Source: Ascoidea asiatica (taxonomy: Eukaryota > Ascomycota > Saccharomycetes > Ascoideales > Ascoideaceae). From it: 64,000 nt of DNA. A program made the translations under genes and the position numbers. Shown here piece after piece: positions 31,921 to 42,357 of the stretch (the first letter of the stretch is position 1; each line of letters begins with the position of its first letter). The notes below the pieces were generated by a model, which was not told the origin of the DNA, did no database searches, and saw only the letters and a list, made by a program, of their open reading frames with translations. The stretch covers positions 9,028 to 73,027 of the forward strand of contig BCKQ01000010.1 in the NCBI GenBank assembly GCA_001600695.1. The letters run 5' to 3'.

Positions 31921-34317
31921 TCATGTAGGTGGTTCTTGATTTAGCTTGCTTAATTGTTCTTTAGCGCTCAAATTTAGAATCTCCACATATTCTGCAACGC
32001 TTGACAATAGCTCTGTGGGCGTCATCAATGCTTCATCTCCAAAGTCATTTATCCAGGTACTATCAATTGAACCTCGTTCTTCATCAAAACTTNTGGATCT
32101 ACTCTCAATAAATCCATGAGCCTCTTCAGGTGACAAATCAACATATGTACTACTAGATTTATCTAGATCGTCAATTATGGGCTTTTCATTATATGTTTCA
32201 ACAATATTTCCAAAATGATTTTCCACCAAATGATCAATCACTGGCCATCCATATGCATTAGAAAATCTTCTCCGCACAATAATGTTATTGTGAGCATCTG
32301 GTTTGAGCTTTACCAAAACTTTTCTCCATGTCATTCCTTTATGCCATTCAAGCGCTATTGCTTCTTCTAATTCTTCAGCGTTGTCATAATTTATTTTATC
32401 CAGTTCCTTTCCATTATTTGGCTTTTTCTTCTTTCTTTTTCTGTTTTTTTCTTTTAATAAATCTCTCTTTATTTTAAGATACCTAATATCTTTTTCAGTA
32501 TACAATCTATCATGAATTATAACATTTTCTCTACTTTTAACATCAGTTAAAAACTTTTTTGTTGGTAATGTAGGCAAAACAATTGATGCTGCACTTTCTA
32601 TAAGGGAAGCTTTCGGAAGCTCATTTTCAGNCTTATTGTTATTACTGATATTTAGCCTACTACTTTGAGGAAATATCCAAGATGTTATTGCATTTTGTAG
32701 TGGCCCAACATTCATGATTCCATAATCTAATTTACTTTTTTTGGTCTCAACTCTCTTTCTAGGGAGCAAATAATCATTTTTATTTTCGTTAGATTCGATA
32801 ATGGTTTCGTTTTCTTCTACTGGTGAGATATTTTTATCATTCTTAGTTCTAGAAACAATCTTTCCTTTGGTTGAATTCATACTATCGCTTGCTTTACCTG
32901 GAGAGTAAGATAATCCGTTTGAAGTGTTGGGAAATAATTTGAGCTCATCGTTATTAGAATCTTCTTCATATTCACTTTCAGGAATAATCTCTTCTTTTTT
33001 GATTTCTTCTGGTAATTTTATTGAATCATAGTCTAGGAATAACAAAGAAGAAGTTCTTAGAGGAACAATTCCATCATTTACTGCATTTGCATATACAGTT
33101 CTGTTTACAAATTTCTTCAATACTCTATGGGCTGCACCGGTTGGTAACAATAATAGTAACGGCTTTTTATGATTAAACTCGGTCAATTTCAACCCTAAAT
33201 CTTGTCCAGTTCTACCAACAATTCCAAAGTTTAGAGCAATATTAACATAAGAAGGTTGATCAATATTACTCAATCCTAACAAAGGAGATGCTAGAGTTAT
33301 GAAATTAATTGGCTTCACTTTAATGAAAAAAAAAGGATAATTTCTCTCAATATAGGCGATAGCAAACGTTTGAACAAGTCCACCTAGTGAATGCCCAATG
33401 AAAGAAATTTTAGAAACATTGGGGTATTTTCTAATATATAAATCATTAATAATATATTCAGCCAACCTACTTCCTAGAAATTTTATTCCCTTTTCTGTTT
33501 TGCAAACGTTTTTTTGATAACCCTTAACTATAACATTTTCTCTTGTGTTATTTGAAATAACTTTATCGATTTGTTCCTTTAAATAAAACATATCCGCGCC
33601 AACGTTAGAATGTAATCCATGGGTTAAAATCACCAAATGTAATGGTTTTGATTCAATTGGCTTAGGTATATTCCATAGATCTTTTGAATCCTGCCTAATA
33701 ACTTGAAGACAACCCGCATTTGCATCTACGAGTATTTCTTTATCTAAACACAAACCGCTAGAATTTTTGACTTTATAAGAGGAATGTAAATTTTCTTTAA
33801 GGTCAGACAATAAAAGCTCGAAAGATATTGAGCCTGATTCAGAAAATATGATCTGAGACACGATATCAATCACCCATACATAATTCTTTTTGATGGTATG
33901 ACAAGAAAGCTCATGAGTTAAAAACTGACTGGGATTCAAATTCGGTTCGAATTTCGGTTGATCTGCAGTGATATATTGAATAGGATTATTATGATTATAC
34001 TCAAATGGTTTGATATCAATATAAAGAATATAAGGTCCCATAAGAAAAAAAGCTTTCATTGGAAGAAGTTCTTGATTTTTTATCCTTAACCAAATAGAAG
34101 AAGAGGTAAAATTATCTATGATTTCATCCCCATAAATACCTACAGTATGATCTTTTGTGTAATTGCAATTTGAATTAGTTGAAGTTGAAGTTGAATGCTT
34201 TGAACTTGCAGAAGGAGAATAGCTTATAATAAACCGCTGTAATTGGCCAACCTTTACTGATCCTCTATACTTGTATAGTAAAACATTGTCAGTTGCTGCT
34301 GAAGTTACGCTGCTCAT
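31921..34317 (-). CDS. ROG1: Rog1/YDL109C-type lipase (DUF676)
   Basis: 798 residues from ATG 34317. The N-terminal region (KVGQLQRFIISYSP) is the conserved opening of the Rog1 group. An alpha/beta-hydrolase follows: ILTHGLHSN forms the oxyanion strand, SFIGHSLGGLVQ carries the nucleophile Ser (about residue 307), and DGIVPLRTS the likely acid (about 412). A His near residue 695 (IDHLVENHFG) would complete the triad by family analogy. IVGRTGQDLGL is typical of the family. S. cerevisiae Rog1 acts as a monoacylglycerol lipase; the paralogue YDL109C is uncharacterised. This protein is longer than both, mainly from a charged Ser/Lys-rich insert between about residues 440 and 650. No membrane segment. 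Assignment within the Rog1/YDL109C/Lpl1 group is tentative. Confidence 0.88.
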   Translation of the reverse strand: MSSVTSAATDNVLLYKYRGSVKVGQLQRFIISYSPSASSKHSTSTSTNSNCNYTKDHTVGIYGDEIIDNFTSSSIWLRIKNQELLPMKAFFLMGPYILYIDIKPFEYNHNNPIQYITADQPKFEPNLNPSQFLTHELSCHTIKKNYVWVIDIVSQIIFSESGSISFELLLSDLKENLHSSYKVKNSSGLCLDKEILVDANAGCLQVIRQDSKDLWNIPKPIESKPLHLVILTHGLHSNVGADMFYLKEQIDKVISNNTRENVIVKGYQKNVCKTEKGIKFLGSRLAEYIINDLYIRKYPNVSKISFIGHSLGGLVQTFAIAYIERNYPFFFIKVKPINFITLASPLLGLSNIDQPSYVNIALNFGIVGRTGQDLGLKLTEFNHKKPLLLLLPTGAAHRVLKKFVNRTVYANAVNDGIVPLRTSSLLFLDYDSIKLPEEIKKEEIIPESEYEEDSNNDELKLFPNTSNGLSYSPGKASDSMNSTKGKIVSRTKNDKNISPVEENETIIESNENKNDYLLPRKRVETKKSKLDYGIMNVGPLQNAITSWIFPQSSRLNISNNNKXENELPKASLIESAASIVLPTLPTKKFLTDVKSRENVIIHDRLYTEKDIRYLKIKRDLLKEKNRKRKKKKPNNGKELDKINYDNAEELEEAIALEWHKGMTWRKVLVKLKPDAHNNIIVRRRFSNAYGWPVIDHLVENHFGNIVETYNEKPIIDDLDKSSSTYVDLSPEEAHGFIESRSXSFDEERGSIDSTWINDFGDEALMTPTELLSSVAEYVEILNLSAKEQLSKLNQEPPT

Positions 34318-34900
34318 TATTTTTGATTTATCTGTAATTGGTTTAGGAATAGATTATTATGATTATATTTTGCTTTGAAGTCTAGAAGAAGTGGAATTTT
34401 GCTATCAATTGCCGCTCTTTTTTCAGGTCCAACAGCAATTTATTTTGATATTAATTTGAGACCGGGTATGCGGGTGGCCTTAATTTACTCAAACCTTTTC
34501 ATTCTTTACAATAACGCAAATAAAAAAAATATGAAAGAACTTTTGACATGGCTAACAATTAAAAGAGTCACTTATTTTGATCGCATATTTTCTTATTCCA
34601 CGAAAAGTAATAGAGCAAAAGATACTAACTAGTATTTGTTGTCGATAATAGCTAATAAAAACTACAGACAATGCTTAAAAAAAAAAAATTTTAGAATTCC
34701 CTTTATTTTTCGAAGACTCCTATGCTCAGAGAGAAGCAACTTCAAAACGGGTAATTGGCTCTTTAACTGTTTCACATATTACACTTATTTGCATGTGGAA
34801 TAATTATATTCAAAACTTAGTACTAATGATAAAATTATTCTTTTATCATTTCATTTGTTCAAGACATTTATTAAAGGTATATAAATAGTTAGGGAAACCT
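34318..34900. other. intergenic between ROG1-like and NUP84
   Basis: 583-bp spacer. A plus-strand frame at 34375-34632 lacks an authentic start and motifs and is not called. Holds one Reb1-like site. Confidence 0.6.
34748..34754 (+). promoter_or_regulatory. Reb1-like site (CGGGTAA)
   Basis: Core Reb1 motif between the NUP84 stop and the ROG1-like start, about 430 bp upstream of the latter. Could set a nucleosome-free region or act as a road-block terminator for NUP84. Confidence 0.35.
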
Positions 34901-37540
34901 CTAACTTTCATATAGACCATCTATACCATTTTCAAGAGCAATGGCTGCTGTTTCTGCAACCATTTTTAAGTATTCTTTGAGTTTACTAACTCTCATAAAA
35001 TCTTCATAATACTTAAACTTTTCATCAGCAACCAAATTAGCAAGAAGCAATGCCTTTTTCAAAAATATTTCATTGGAAAATCTTGAATGAACAAGAATTC
35101 TATGTAAACTCATAATTAAGTATGGAATATAAAATGTCTTGATATTTTGAAGAATTTTTTTGTCTTCAATATCTAGCATAGAAAAATATTCTGGCCTATT
35201 CAATAAATTTGATAAGAAAGACTTAATTAATATTTCAATAGGCTGAATTATTTCGTTGGTTATAAAATTATGTGTTACGGAAGAATGCCAGACTCTTGAA
35301 TCTTCTTCTGGGTTTAGATCGTAGCTGAGAATATATTTTTCATATTTATCAAACAATAAGAGTGATTTGGTAATGAAATTATCATACTGCNATAATTCCA
35401 ATTTGAGTAAGTTAAATTCAATTAACTCCTTATTTTCTACTTCAAGTTGTTGATCGAGATTTTTCAAAACCATTTCACTATCAGCTTCTTTGATGATTTT
35501 TCTGAAATTATGTCTTAAATAAAATTCCTTTATAGATCCCACATGACCAATTAATAAAAATCTTCTGAAAAGTGTCACAATCGCACCAACAGCTTCAATA
35601 TTCATATCATTTAATAACAACCACTCAACATTTCTGAAAAGATTCTTATCAACTTTAGAAACTTGAAAATCAATGGTAATTCCTCCCATATTATCAAAAA
35701 CATCCATTGAGTAGAATTTTTCAGTTTTTTCAAATGATCTTCTAACAGTTTCTATTATTATGTTCTTAAAATCATTAATTTTGAAAAATCTTGTGGACAA
35801 GTTTATTAGAGCCTTTTTTGTTTCAAGATTATAGATTTTTGATAAGAAGAATGAATAAATTTCACTTCTTAATGAATTGTCAGTGATAAAGTTAATATAG
35901 TTAGGTATTAATAGAAATTGCTTTAATGCAAACAAATTTTTAAGATATAAAATTATTAGATTATTAGAATTTAAATTTGAAATAATTGTAGGATCTATTA
36001 TTTTTGAAAAAATAGATATATGAACAATCATTCGTAGTAAATTAATTTCAGGAGACGTAGAGGTATTGATAGGAATGTATGTCTCATCATCATATTCGTA
36101 TTCATCATTATCATAATCCAAAGATAAATTATAAGCCTGATCCTCTAAGAATGATTTAATTAGTTCATTAGTTTTATTTAGAATGACAGAACCCATTAGT
36201 ATTCTCAAACTGTTTTCACTTTGACTTTGAATATCTTCTGTTGATGGTAAATTAGATAAAAAGTTTAATATGTCAGAAAGATTATGAAAATTTAAAGAGT
36301 TAGGATCATTACCGTCAGATATATTTATAAATAAGTAATTTAAATATATTAATAGATGGGATTCCCAAGTTTTAGAAAGCTTTAAACAGCTCTGAATATT
36401 TGTTCCAGAAAGAAAAGAATAAATGGCACTTTGATAAACATTTGAACTCTTCTGATCCGATAAATGATACAACGAAGATCTCCAAAGTTTTTGATCTTTG
36501 ACGCCAGAGGTAAAATTAATATTTATATGTAAACTTGTATCTTCTATGAAATAATTATCAATTATTGGATCAGAATATTCATTGACTCCTAGTAGAATTA
36601 TATATATAGTCCAGTTATTTGTTTCCTTGCATAATTTTAAAGCTTTATCATAATTTCTTAAAAGAATGAGATTATATAATTGATAATAAAAATTCAAATC
36701 AGCCTCATCATCCAGTGGATGAACTGATTTGTGTTGTCTAAAAGGAGCATCATAATCCAAGTTAGATACTATATTATTATTAATCGAAGATGAATTTGTA
36801 GTAGAATTTGATAGAGACTTTAATAACAATGGATTAGGCTTATTTCTGAAAACAGTATTAGTTGAGTGAAATGACAAATTGGATGAATTTAACTTAATGG
36901 AATTTTCTTGAATTGTAAGTTTTGTATTGAACCATTTTGAGTCAGCATTTACTTTTTTATTAATCAGATTTTTTACATTTCTAGTAGATAATAGACCATT
37001 TGGATTATTTTCTTTTAGCCAATGCATAACTAACCAAATTATATTAAGGTCCTTATAATTAGATTGTAACAAATTATGTTTTTTACTTACCAATGAATTA
37101 AATGATTTAAAGTCTATCAATTTAGAAGGTGTAGCATCAGTGTTTATAGCTGGCTCTGAATACCTANAGCTTGTCAATAAATCTAACAAATGCCAAAACT
37201 TAGCTTCTAAATCCCAATTTTCAAAAGACTTAAACTCATTCAAATGAGGTTCATCATGTATCTCTGAATTTGATTTACCTATAAAATTCATTAGATCAAA
37301 GCTTGATTTTGAGATAACATCCAAGGCAATGGAAGATGAAATTGATTTAAACGATTTTATTAACGTGAATGGATCATCATAATTGGTGAAAGCAGATTTA
37401 TACTGAGACTCTTGTTGTTGTTGTACAATATTTAATTGAAATTTTTTTAATTCAGCAGCAAACTTCGAAACAGCTACAAGCTCATATTCAACATTCAAAG
37501 ACTTGCTGAACTCAGAATTTGTCGAACTTTCAATCTCCAT
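34901..37540 (-). CDS. NUP84: nucleoporin of the Y complex (Nup84/Nup107)
   Basis: 879 residues from ATG 37540; S. cerevisiae Nup84 has 726. The all-helical fold is typical of the family. FWHLLDLL near residue 118 and WLVMHWLKENN near 168 come first. The diagnostic block HPLDDEADLNFYYQLYNLILLRNYDKALKLCKETNNW (about residues 270-310) matches the Nup107 motif in which a HPLD element precedes the helical repeat. The C-terminal part, with PYLIMSLHRILVHSRFS near 812, is the region that contacts Nup133 in known structures. It acts as a scaffold of the nuclear pore outer ring. The extra length comes from Asn/Ser-rich linkers. It is tandem with MCH1 upstream and the ROG1-like gene downstream. Confidence 0.88.
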   Translation of the reverse strand: MEIESSTNSEFSKSLNVEYELVAVSKFAAELKKFQLNIVQQQQESQYKSAFTNYDDPFTLIKSFKSISSSIALDVISKSSFDLMNFIGKSNSEIHDEPHLNEFKSFENWDLEAKFWHLLDLLTSXRYSEPAINTDATPSKLIDFKSFNSLVSKKHNLLQSNYKDLNIIWLVMHWLKENNPNGLLSTRNVKNLINKKVNADSKWFNTKLTIQENSIKLNSSNLSFHSTNTVFRNKPNPLLLKSLSNSTTNSSSINNNIVSNLDYDAPFRQHKSVHPLDDEADLNFYYQLYNLILLRNYDKALKLCKETNNWTIYIILLGVNEYSDPIIDNYFIEDTSLHININFTSGVKDQKLWRSSLYHLSDQKSSNVYQSAIYSFLSGTNIQSCLKLSKTWESHLLIYLNYLFINISDGNDPNSLNFHNLSDILNFLSNLPSTEDIQSQSENSLRILMGSVILNKTNELIKSFLEDQAYNLSLDYDNDEYEYDDETYIPINTSTSPEINLLRMIVHISIFSKIIDPTIISNLNSNNLIILYLKNLFALKQFLLIPNYINFITDNSLRSEIYSFFLSKIYNLETKKALINLSTRFFKINDFKNIIIETVRRSFEKTEKFYSMDVFDNMGGITIDFQVSKVDKNLFRNVEWLLLNDMNIEAVGAIVTLFRRFLLIGHVGSIKEFYLRHNFRKIIKEADSEMVLKNLDQQLEVENKELIEFNLLKLELXQYDNFITKSLLLFDKYEKYILSYDLNPEEDSRVWHSSVTHNFITNEIIQPIEILIKSFLSNLLNRPEYFSMLDIEDKKILQNIKTFYIPYLIMSLHRILVHSRFSNEIFLKKALLLANLVADEKFKYYEDFMRVSKLKEYLKMVAETAAIALENGIDGLYES

Positions 37541-37891
37541 TTAAGAAGTTTTGTTATATCCAATATTATAATAAATGGAACTCTTTGATTCTTGAATTAA
37601 TTGTGAAGCTCAATTCTTTCAAATCTTTCCTAATTAATATTTTATCTGATAACAAACTAAGCTACAGAAGTATNACAGGTAAATTTGAAAACAAAAACAC
37701 AATCTCAAACAATAAAAGCAGGGTAACCGCATAAAGCAGTAATGTCACATGGTAACATAATTTTGAACAATTTTCGATCAACGGTGCTTTTCCATTATCA
37801 AAAAAAAATTCGTATTTTTAGGTTTGCTTATAATCAAAGTAACGTTAAGATATTTAACGTTGGAACCACTAAACTGGTTTTTGAAATGAAT
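37541..37891. other. intergenic between NUP84 and MCH1
   Basis: 351-bp spacer with no gene; probable NUP84 promoter and MCH1 3' end. Confidence 0.6.
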
Positions 37892-39409
37892 CTAAAATAA
37901 CTTAAACCCTCTTTTGCTCCAATATTTCTTGTATGCCACTATTAAAAGCACAACAGATATAAAAGTAGTAAAAATGGCAGAAATAAAAACATATATCACC
38001 TCAAAGCTTTTATATTGATCGTAAATCTTTCCATACAATAACCCAAATAATATTGCACTTATTGCTGGTGCAATCATAAAACTACCCCAAGATGAACCTA
38101 ACAATTCAACACCCCAAATTGAAGCGATAATTGTTGGAACAAGGGTAAAAATTCCACCATATGAAATACCTATTAGACTTGAAATCCAATTGAAAATAGC
38201 ACATTGATTTTCTAAAGATTCATTAAAATAGATCAATCCACTTAATGTGATATTTGCTACAATTGAGATTATTAAACAAAAAGCTAATAACCAGACTCGG
38301 CAAATTCCTTTTTTAAAAAACATTTTATCTGGTGAAGAATATGACAAGTAATCTGANATCAATCCCATCAATAGTCTTATTAATGTTGAAAAAACAGAAA
38401 ATAAAGAAAGCTCTGTTGATATATATATAGTATTAGTCTTAGAATGAAAGAGATCATGCTCACCACCTTCATTTATAAAATTGACAATTGAGCCTAAATT
38501 AGTAATAAACATCTCTAAAGGTCCAACACATAAAAAAAATGACCAAAATAAAATATGAGCAGAATAATCCTTTAAAAATTTTTTATATCTAATAGTATGA
38601 GATGTCTCATTTATAGAATCTACTTCTGTAATCAAACTATCATTATCCATATAATTAATCTCGTTTTCAGTGTCTGAACCTAATAGCGACTCTTCCTCTG
38701 TTATATTTATAGAATTAGGATCATGTCCCTGTTGTTGAATATAACTAAATTGTTTGAGAATTGTTACTATACAACTTGCAAAGTAAGAAAGAAATCCGAT
38801 TAGAAGATAGAGAATAGCTAAGAATCTGAATACTCTATGAGTATTTAGCTGATTTTCTATTTTAAAAAATGATTGTCTAAAAATAAACCCCCCAATAAAA
38901 ACAGATAAACCGTAGCAAGTTATTGGAACAGATATAGTAATACCCTTCTTATCACTAACATGAGCACAAGATAGTAAAGAAGAAAAGTATAAGCTTGAAG
39001 ATCCACATCCAACTAAAAAAAAAGCCATTGTCATGACCCAATAACTTAAACCTGTTGAAAAACATATGTCGCAAATAGAATAACCTATAGTCAATGTTAT
39101 GAAAGCCACTAAAGATAAAATCACTGTACCATATAAATCTGCCAAATAACCCAATAATGGTAATGGAAGATATAACCCAATTGTAGAAGCACCTCCAATT
39201 ATATTAATTTGAAACTGATTGTAATTAAGCACATTTATGAATGAACTTGTATATAAGCTGAAAAGATTTGTGAAACCAGCACATAGACAGCATGAAATTG
39301 AAATAGCAAAGCATATATTCTTTAAAAGGAATTCCCTTTGATTTAGTTTGTTTAAAACATGTCTGACTGGTTTTGTCAAAATTATTTCTAAAAATGAAAG
39401 CTCTATCAT
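37892..39409 (-). CDS. MCH1: Mch1-like MFS transporter
   Basis: 505 residues from ATG 39409; S. cerevisiae Mch1 has 486. About twelve hydrophobic helices in two sets are separated by an acidic cytosolic loop (about residues 225-275). The N-terminal helices read SCCLCAGFTNLFSLYTSSF and GASTIGLYLPLPLLGYLADLYG, the latter with the MFS loop 2-3 signature in a form typical of Mch1 (LPxPLLGYLADxYG). Mch1 belongs to the monocarboxylate-porter-like group but does not transport the usual monocarboxylates in yeast, and its substrate is unknown. A perfect 21-bp palindrome lies about 91 bp upstream of the ATG. Confidence 0.85.
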   Translation of the reverse strand: MIELSFLEIILTKPVRHVLNKLNQREFLLKNICFAISISCCLCAGFTNLFSLYTSSFINVLNYNQFQINIIGGASTIGLYLPLPLLGYLADLYGTVILSLVAFITLTIGYSICDICFSTGLSYWVMTMAFFLVGCGSSSLYFSSLLSCAHVSDKKGITISVPITCYGLSVFIGGFIFRQSFFKIENQLNTHRVFRFLAILYLLIGFLSYFASCIVTILKQFSYIQQQGHDPNSINITEEESLLGSDTENEINYMDNDSLITEVDSINETSHTIRYKKFLKDYSAHILFWSFFLCVGPLEMFITNLGSIVNFINEGGEHDLFHSKTNTIYISTELSLFSVFSTLIRLLMGLXSDYLSYSSPDKMFFKKGICRVWLLAFCLIISIVANITLSGLIYFNESLENQCAIFNWISSLIGISYGGIFTLVPTIIASIWGVELLGSSWGSFMIAPAISAILFGLLYGKIYDQYKSFEVIYVFISAIFTTFISVVLLIVAYKKYWSKRGFKLF

Positions 39410-39499
39410 ATCAATATAAAATTATTGAATAGCAAATTGTGTGATAATTTTTCTCGATGGCACAAGAAGATTTTCAGAAGAATAAATTTTTCAGATATT

Positions 39500-39520
39500 T
39501 GATATGATATTATCATATCA
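39500..39520. promoter_or_regulatory. perfect 21-bp palindrome upstream of MCH1
   Basis: TGATATGATA and TATCATATCA flank a single T. It lies 91-111 bp upstream of the MCH1 ATG, so it could be an operator. It is all A/T apart from two G and two C. Confidence 0.4.
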
Positions 39521-40190
39521 TTGGAGTAAAACCAATAAAAGTTTTCTTGAATTATATCAGACTTATCAGACTGGATTCTACTAAATAATCTTTCACAATT
39601 TTTTTATTTAATGAGGTCAATTGAATGAAACGCTACTTGAGATTTTGGATTCGAAAAATTTGATTCATAGTTTGTATTAAATTAAAGAAAAATATCATTC
39701 AAAGTTGAGCTAATTTGAATATTATGTTATTGCGTTTCAAAACTATTTAATAGTCATCAAGTTAAATTGGCCGTGTAGTTAAAATAAATTTCTTATTCTA
39801 AATACAACATCACTGTATCCCCACCAGTATCAATAAAGCTTTAGTTTTTTAAAAATGTGTTTTTTACAATTATAATCAATGCTCCTCAATGAAGTTTACG
39901 ACAATTAGATTTACCTTAATTTTATCGTCATTTACAAACTTTCTGTCAGTTAGATTGATGATTCCAAGAATGTTTTTTTCANATCTTATTTTAAGGATCA
40001 CATTAAGAATTTTCTGATATGTTACTTTTTTTTAGTTAAGAGCTTGAACAAATCGATTTTTTGCCATAAATTATTAGCTCTATCAAAACTATATTTAACT
40101 TTATTTTTTAGCTGAGCTAATTATAAGACTAATCTTGAAAAAAAAAAACTTCATTTTTCTCAAGGGGTAAAAAATTTATATTAAAAAAAG

Positions 40191-40219
40191 TTCTTGAAAG
40201 TTAGTTTTGCTTTCAAGAA
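40191..40219 (+). other. 10-bp perfect hairpin followed by T run
   Basis: TTCTTGAAAG and CTTTCAAGAA pair exactly around a 9-nt loop, followed by TATTTTTTT. Resembles the 3' end of a small RNA or a structured terminator, or two facing heat-shock-type half sites. Confidence 0.35.
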
Positions 40220-40380
40220 TATTTTTTTCTCAATTTATTGGAGATTTTTGTTGTTTTCTGTTTAAAAATTTTGTCAACGGAAATTGAACTACTACAAATT
40301 TATATCACTTTTCTTGAAAGCTCTCGCTCAAGTATTTGATACATTTTGTTAGCCAGCCATATTTGAATGAATATCTTTTT

Positions 40381-40383
<3 letters not shown>

Positions 40384-40437
<54 letters not shown>
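40384..40437. repeat. homopolymer of 54 T
   Basis: Uninterrupted T run, the longest homopolymer in the window. Length may be inexact in the assembly. Confidence 0.95.
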
Positions 40438-40438
<1 letters not shown>

Positions 40439-42185
40439 ACTCTTATTGAAAACAACTAGCGTTTTTTGTTTCATTTTAATTCACTTTCAGGCCAAGTTTT
40501 TTTATCTTCAAGAAATGTTTATATCTATATAAAGAAAAATTCATTAAATCTGCGCACGATTGGATTTAGTCTCTGTTCTTTTAATACATCTTTAATTTTA
40601 TTGATGGTCTAGAATTAGCTCTTTGAATGAAAGTAAATTTGTCTTGAAACTTATAAACAAAGGTCTTCATAATATTTTCTAAGGAAATCTGAGAAAGCTT
40701 TTGTGTATATGCATTTTTTTCATTTTATTAAAGTATAAAATATATATATGAACTACAGTAATAAAAGTAGAAAGTTTACAATTATTTATTTTGCAATCAT
40801 TTACTTTGTATTTTGAAAAGGATACAGTAATTTGTACCTTAAAATATACAGTGCCTTAAACTAGTAATAATATTTGAATTACTTAAAATTAGGAATTTGT
40901 AGCCTCTTTATACTGTATATTACAAGTTATTGATACTACTACAATATTAATAAAAATCAAAAAAAAGAAATGATAGAATAGAGTATAAACAATAAAGTAC
41001 AGAATTTCATAATATCGACTTGCATTAAATACGAGGATATGTATTCAATGTGCTACAACGATTCAATAATAGAACAATGAGTTGATTGAGCTTGAATTTA
41101 GATTGTAATGAAATGAAACAGATCAAATATTCAGCTCTTTATCTCAAACCACTTTAATCTGGTACATATATCAGTTACGAAGTTAGTAAGTTCTTTATTC
41201 TTATTTAAATTTGTAGCAAAACTATTTCACAAAACAATCAAATGACAATTTTTTCTGCAATAATTATGAAATTACCTCCACACCTTTTTTACTGAGCGCT
41301 CTATTTTAAAAGAAAGATGAAGCTGATATTTTCTTTAAAGTCATTTTGTAAGACTTGAAAGGCTTTTAGGCTTAAACTATTTATTATTTCTACGCAGAAC
41401 ATTTTTGTGCAAAACTGATTTTAACCTAAACGACTTTCAAATAGATATACATAATTTTTACTTATAATATAATTTTAAAACTATTGTTTTCTCAAATGCT
41501 AGTTCAGGTAAAATTAACTTCTTTTATTTAATACCCTAATCGTTATTTACTCAGTAATANTAATCATAATTGCAACTAAAATTATGATCACAAAAATTAA
41601 TCCATTTCACTAAAGAATAACTGTCGGATACACAAATAAGAAGCTATACCAATGAATCATATCTGCAATCTCTCCTTTATTAATTTTCATTCAATACAAT
41701 AAAACGATGTTTTTTTAGAAATTTGAAGCCCTAAGTGAAATAATTTATCTTTATCTGAATTCTAATTACTGCAAGCTTATTACTAAGTCGCACTTAACTT
41801 TATTTTAAGTTGTTAAATAAAAGAAAGATAAAAAGTATTAACATTTGAAGATTTCAAAATATCAATGAACTGTTATTATTCAATATATATTTTGCCTAAG
41901 CTCTTAATTGAGAAACAAGGAGTTTGAGCAATAAAATGAATAAAGATATTAATAGATCTATTGAACATTGAGTAATTAATATTTCCATAGCATTTTGTAT
42001 TCTTATAAATATGTAAAAGTTTCTTTGCTGAATCTGAAATTTTTTCTTTATTTATAAAACCTTTTTCGATTAACAATAATTTGAAAATTATACAAAACAT
42101 TTTAATCAATTTCTATTTCTTTGAATTGAAATATCAATTCAACCACCCCAAATCATTCATTAAACTTCACTTTTTTAATACTTAA

Positions 42186-42356
42186 ATGAGCAGCTCAAAT
42201 TCAAAAAGAAATACTGTTCAGTCAGAATCTGGAACTTGGATTTGCCCTTATTGTTTAGAGAGAAATTTATATATTTCTAAAAATGATGGCCATAAAATAG
42301 GAATAAAGCTTTTTATGTGTGAAAACTGTTGTCAATTTAATGCAATTACAACTTAA
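42186..42356 (+). CDS. small zinc-ribbon protein, possibly truncated
   Basis: 56-codon reading frame from ATG 42186 to TAA 42354-42356, encoding WICPYCLERN near residues 18-27 and MCENCCQFN near 44-52. The two CxxC pairs form a classic zinc ribbon. The same frame continues past the TAA for 39 codons with NNREPFPICNCSNCNS, another Cys-rich stretch, and a hydrophobic run, up to TGA at about 42480. One change from CAA to TAA would explain the internal stop, so this may be the 5' end of a longer dead gene or a short intact protein. I do not recognise the family. Confidence 0.45.
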   Translation: MSSSNSKRNTVQSESGTWICPYCLERNLYISKNDGHKIGIKLFMCENCCQFNAITT

Positions 42357-42357
42357 A

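Larger units (their letters stand above)
39410..42185. other. 2.8-kb gene desert
   Basis: No supportable protein gene. A 77-codon minus-strand frame at 42109-41876 starts at TTG and lacks motifs. Contents: a 21-bp palindrome (39500-39520), a 10-bp-stem hairpin followed by T7 (40191-40226), a 54-base T run (40384-40437) and at least five TTCnnGAA motifs. Much longer than the other spacers in this half of the window. Confidence 0.6.

Noticed and set aside
34375-34632. 85-codon frame upstream of the ROG1-like gene
   Set aside because: Opens at a non-ATG-like context in the promoter, no motif, overlaps likely ROG1 control DNA.
39645-39665. GGATTCGAA resembling a tRNA B-box
   Set aside because: The rest of a tRNA (A-box, acceptor stem) is missing; no tRNA gene was found in the window.
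41876-42109. 77-codon minus-strand frame in the gene desert
   Set aside because: Begins at TTG, no recognisable motif, composition matches the spacer.
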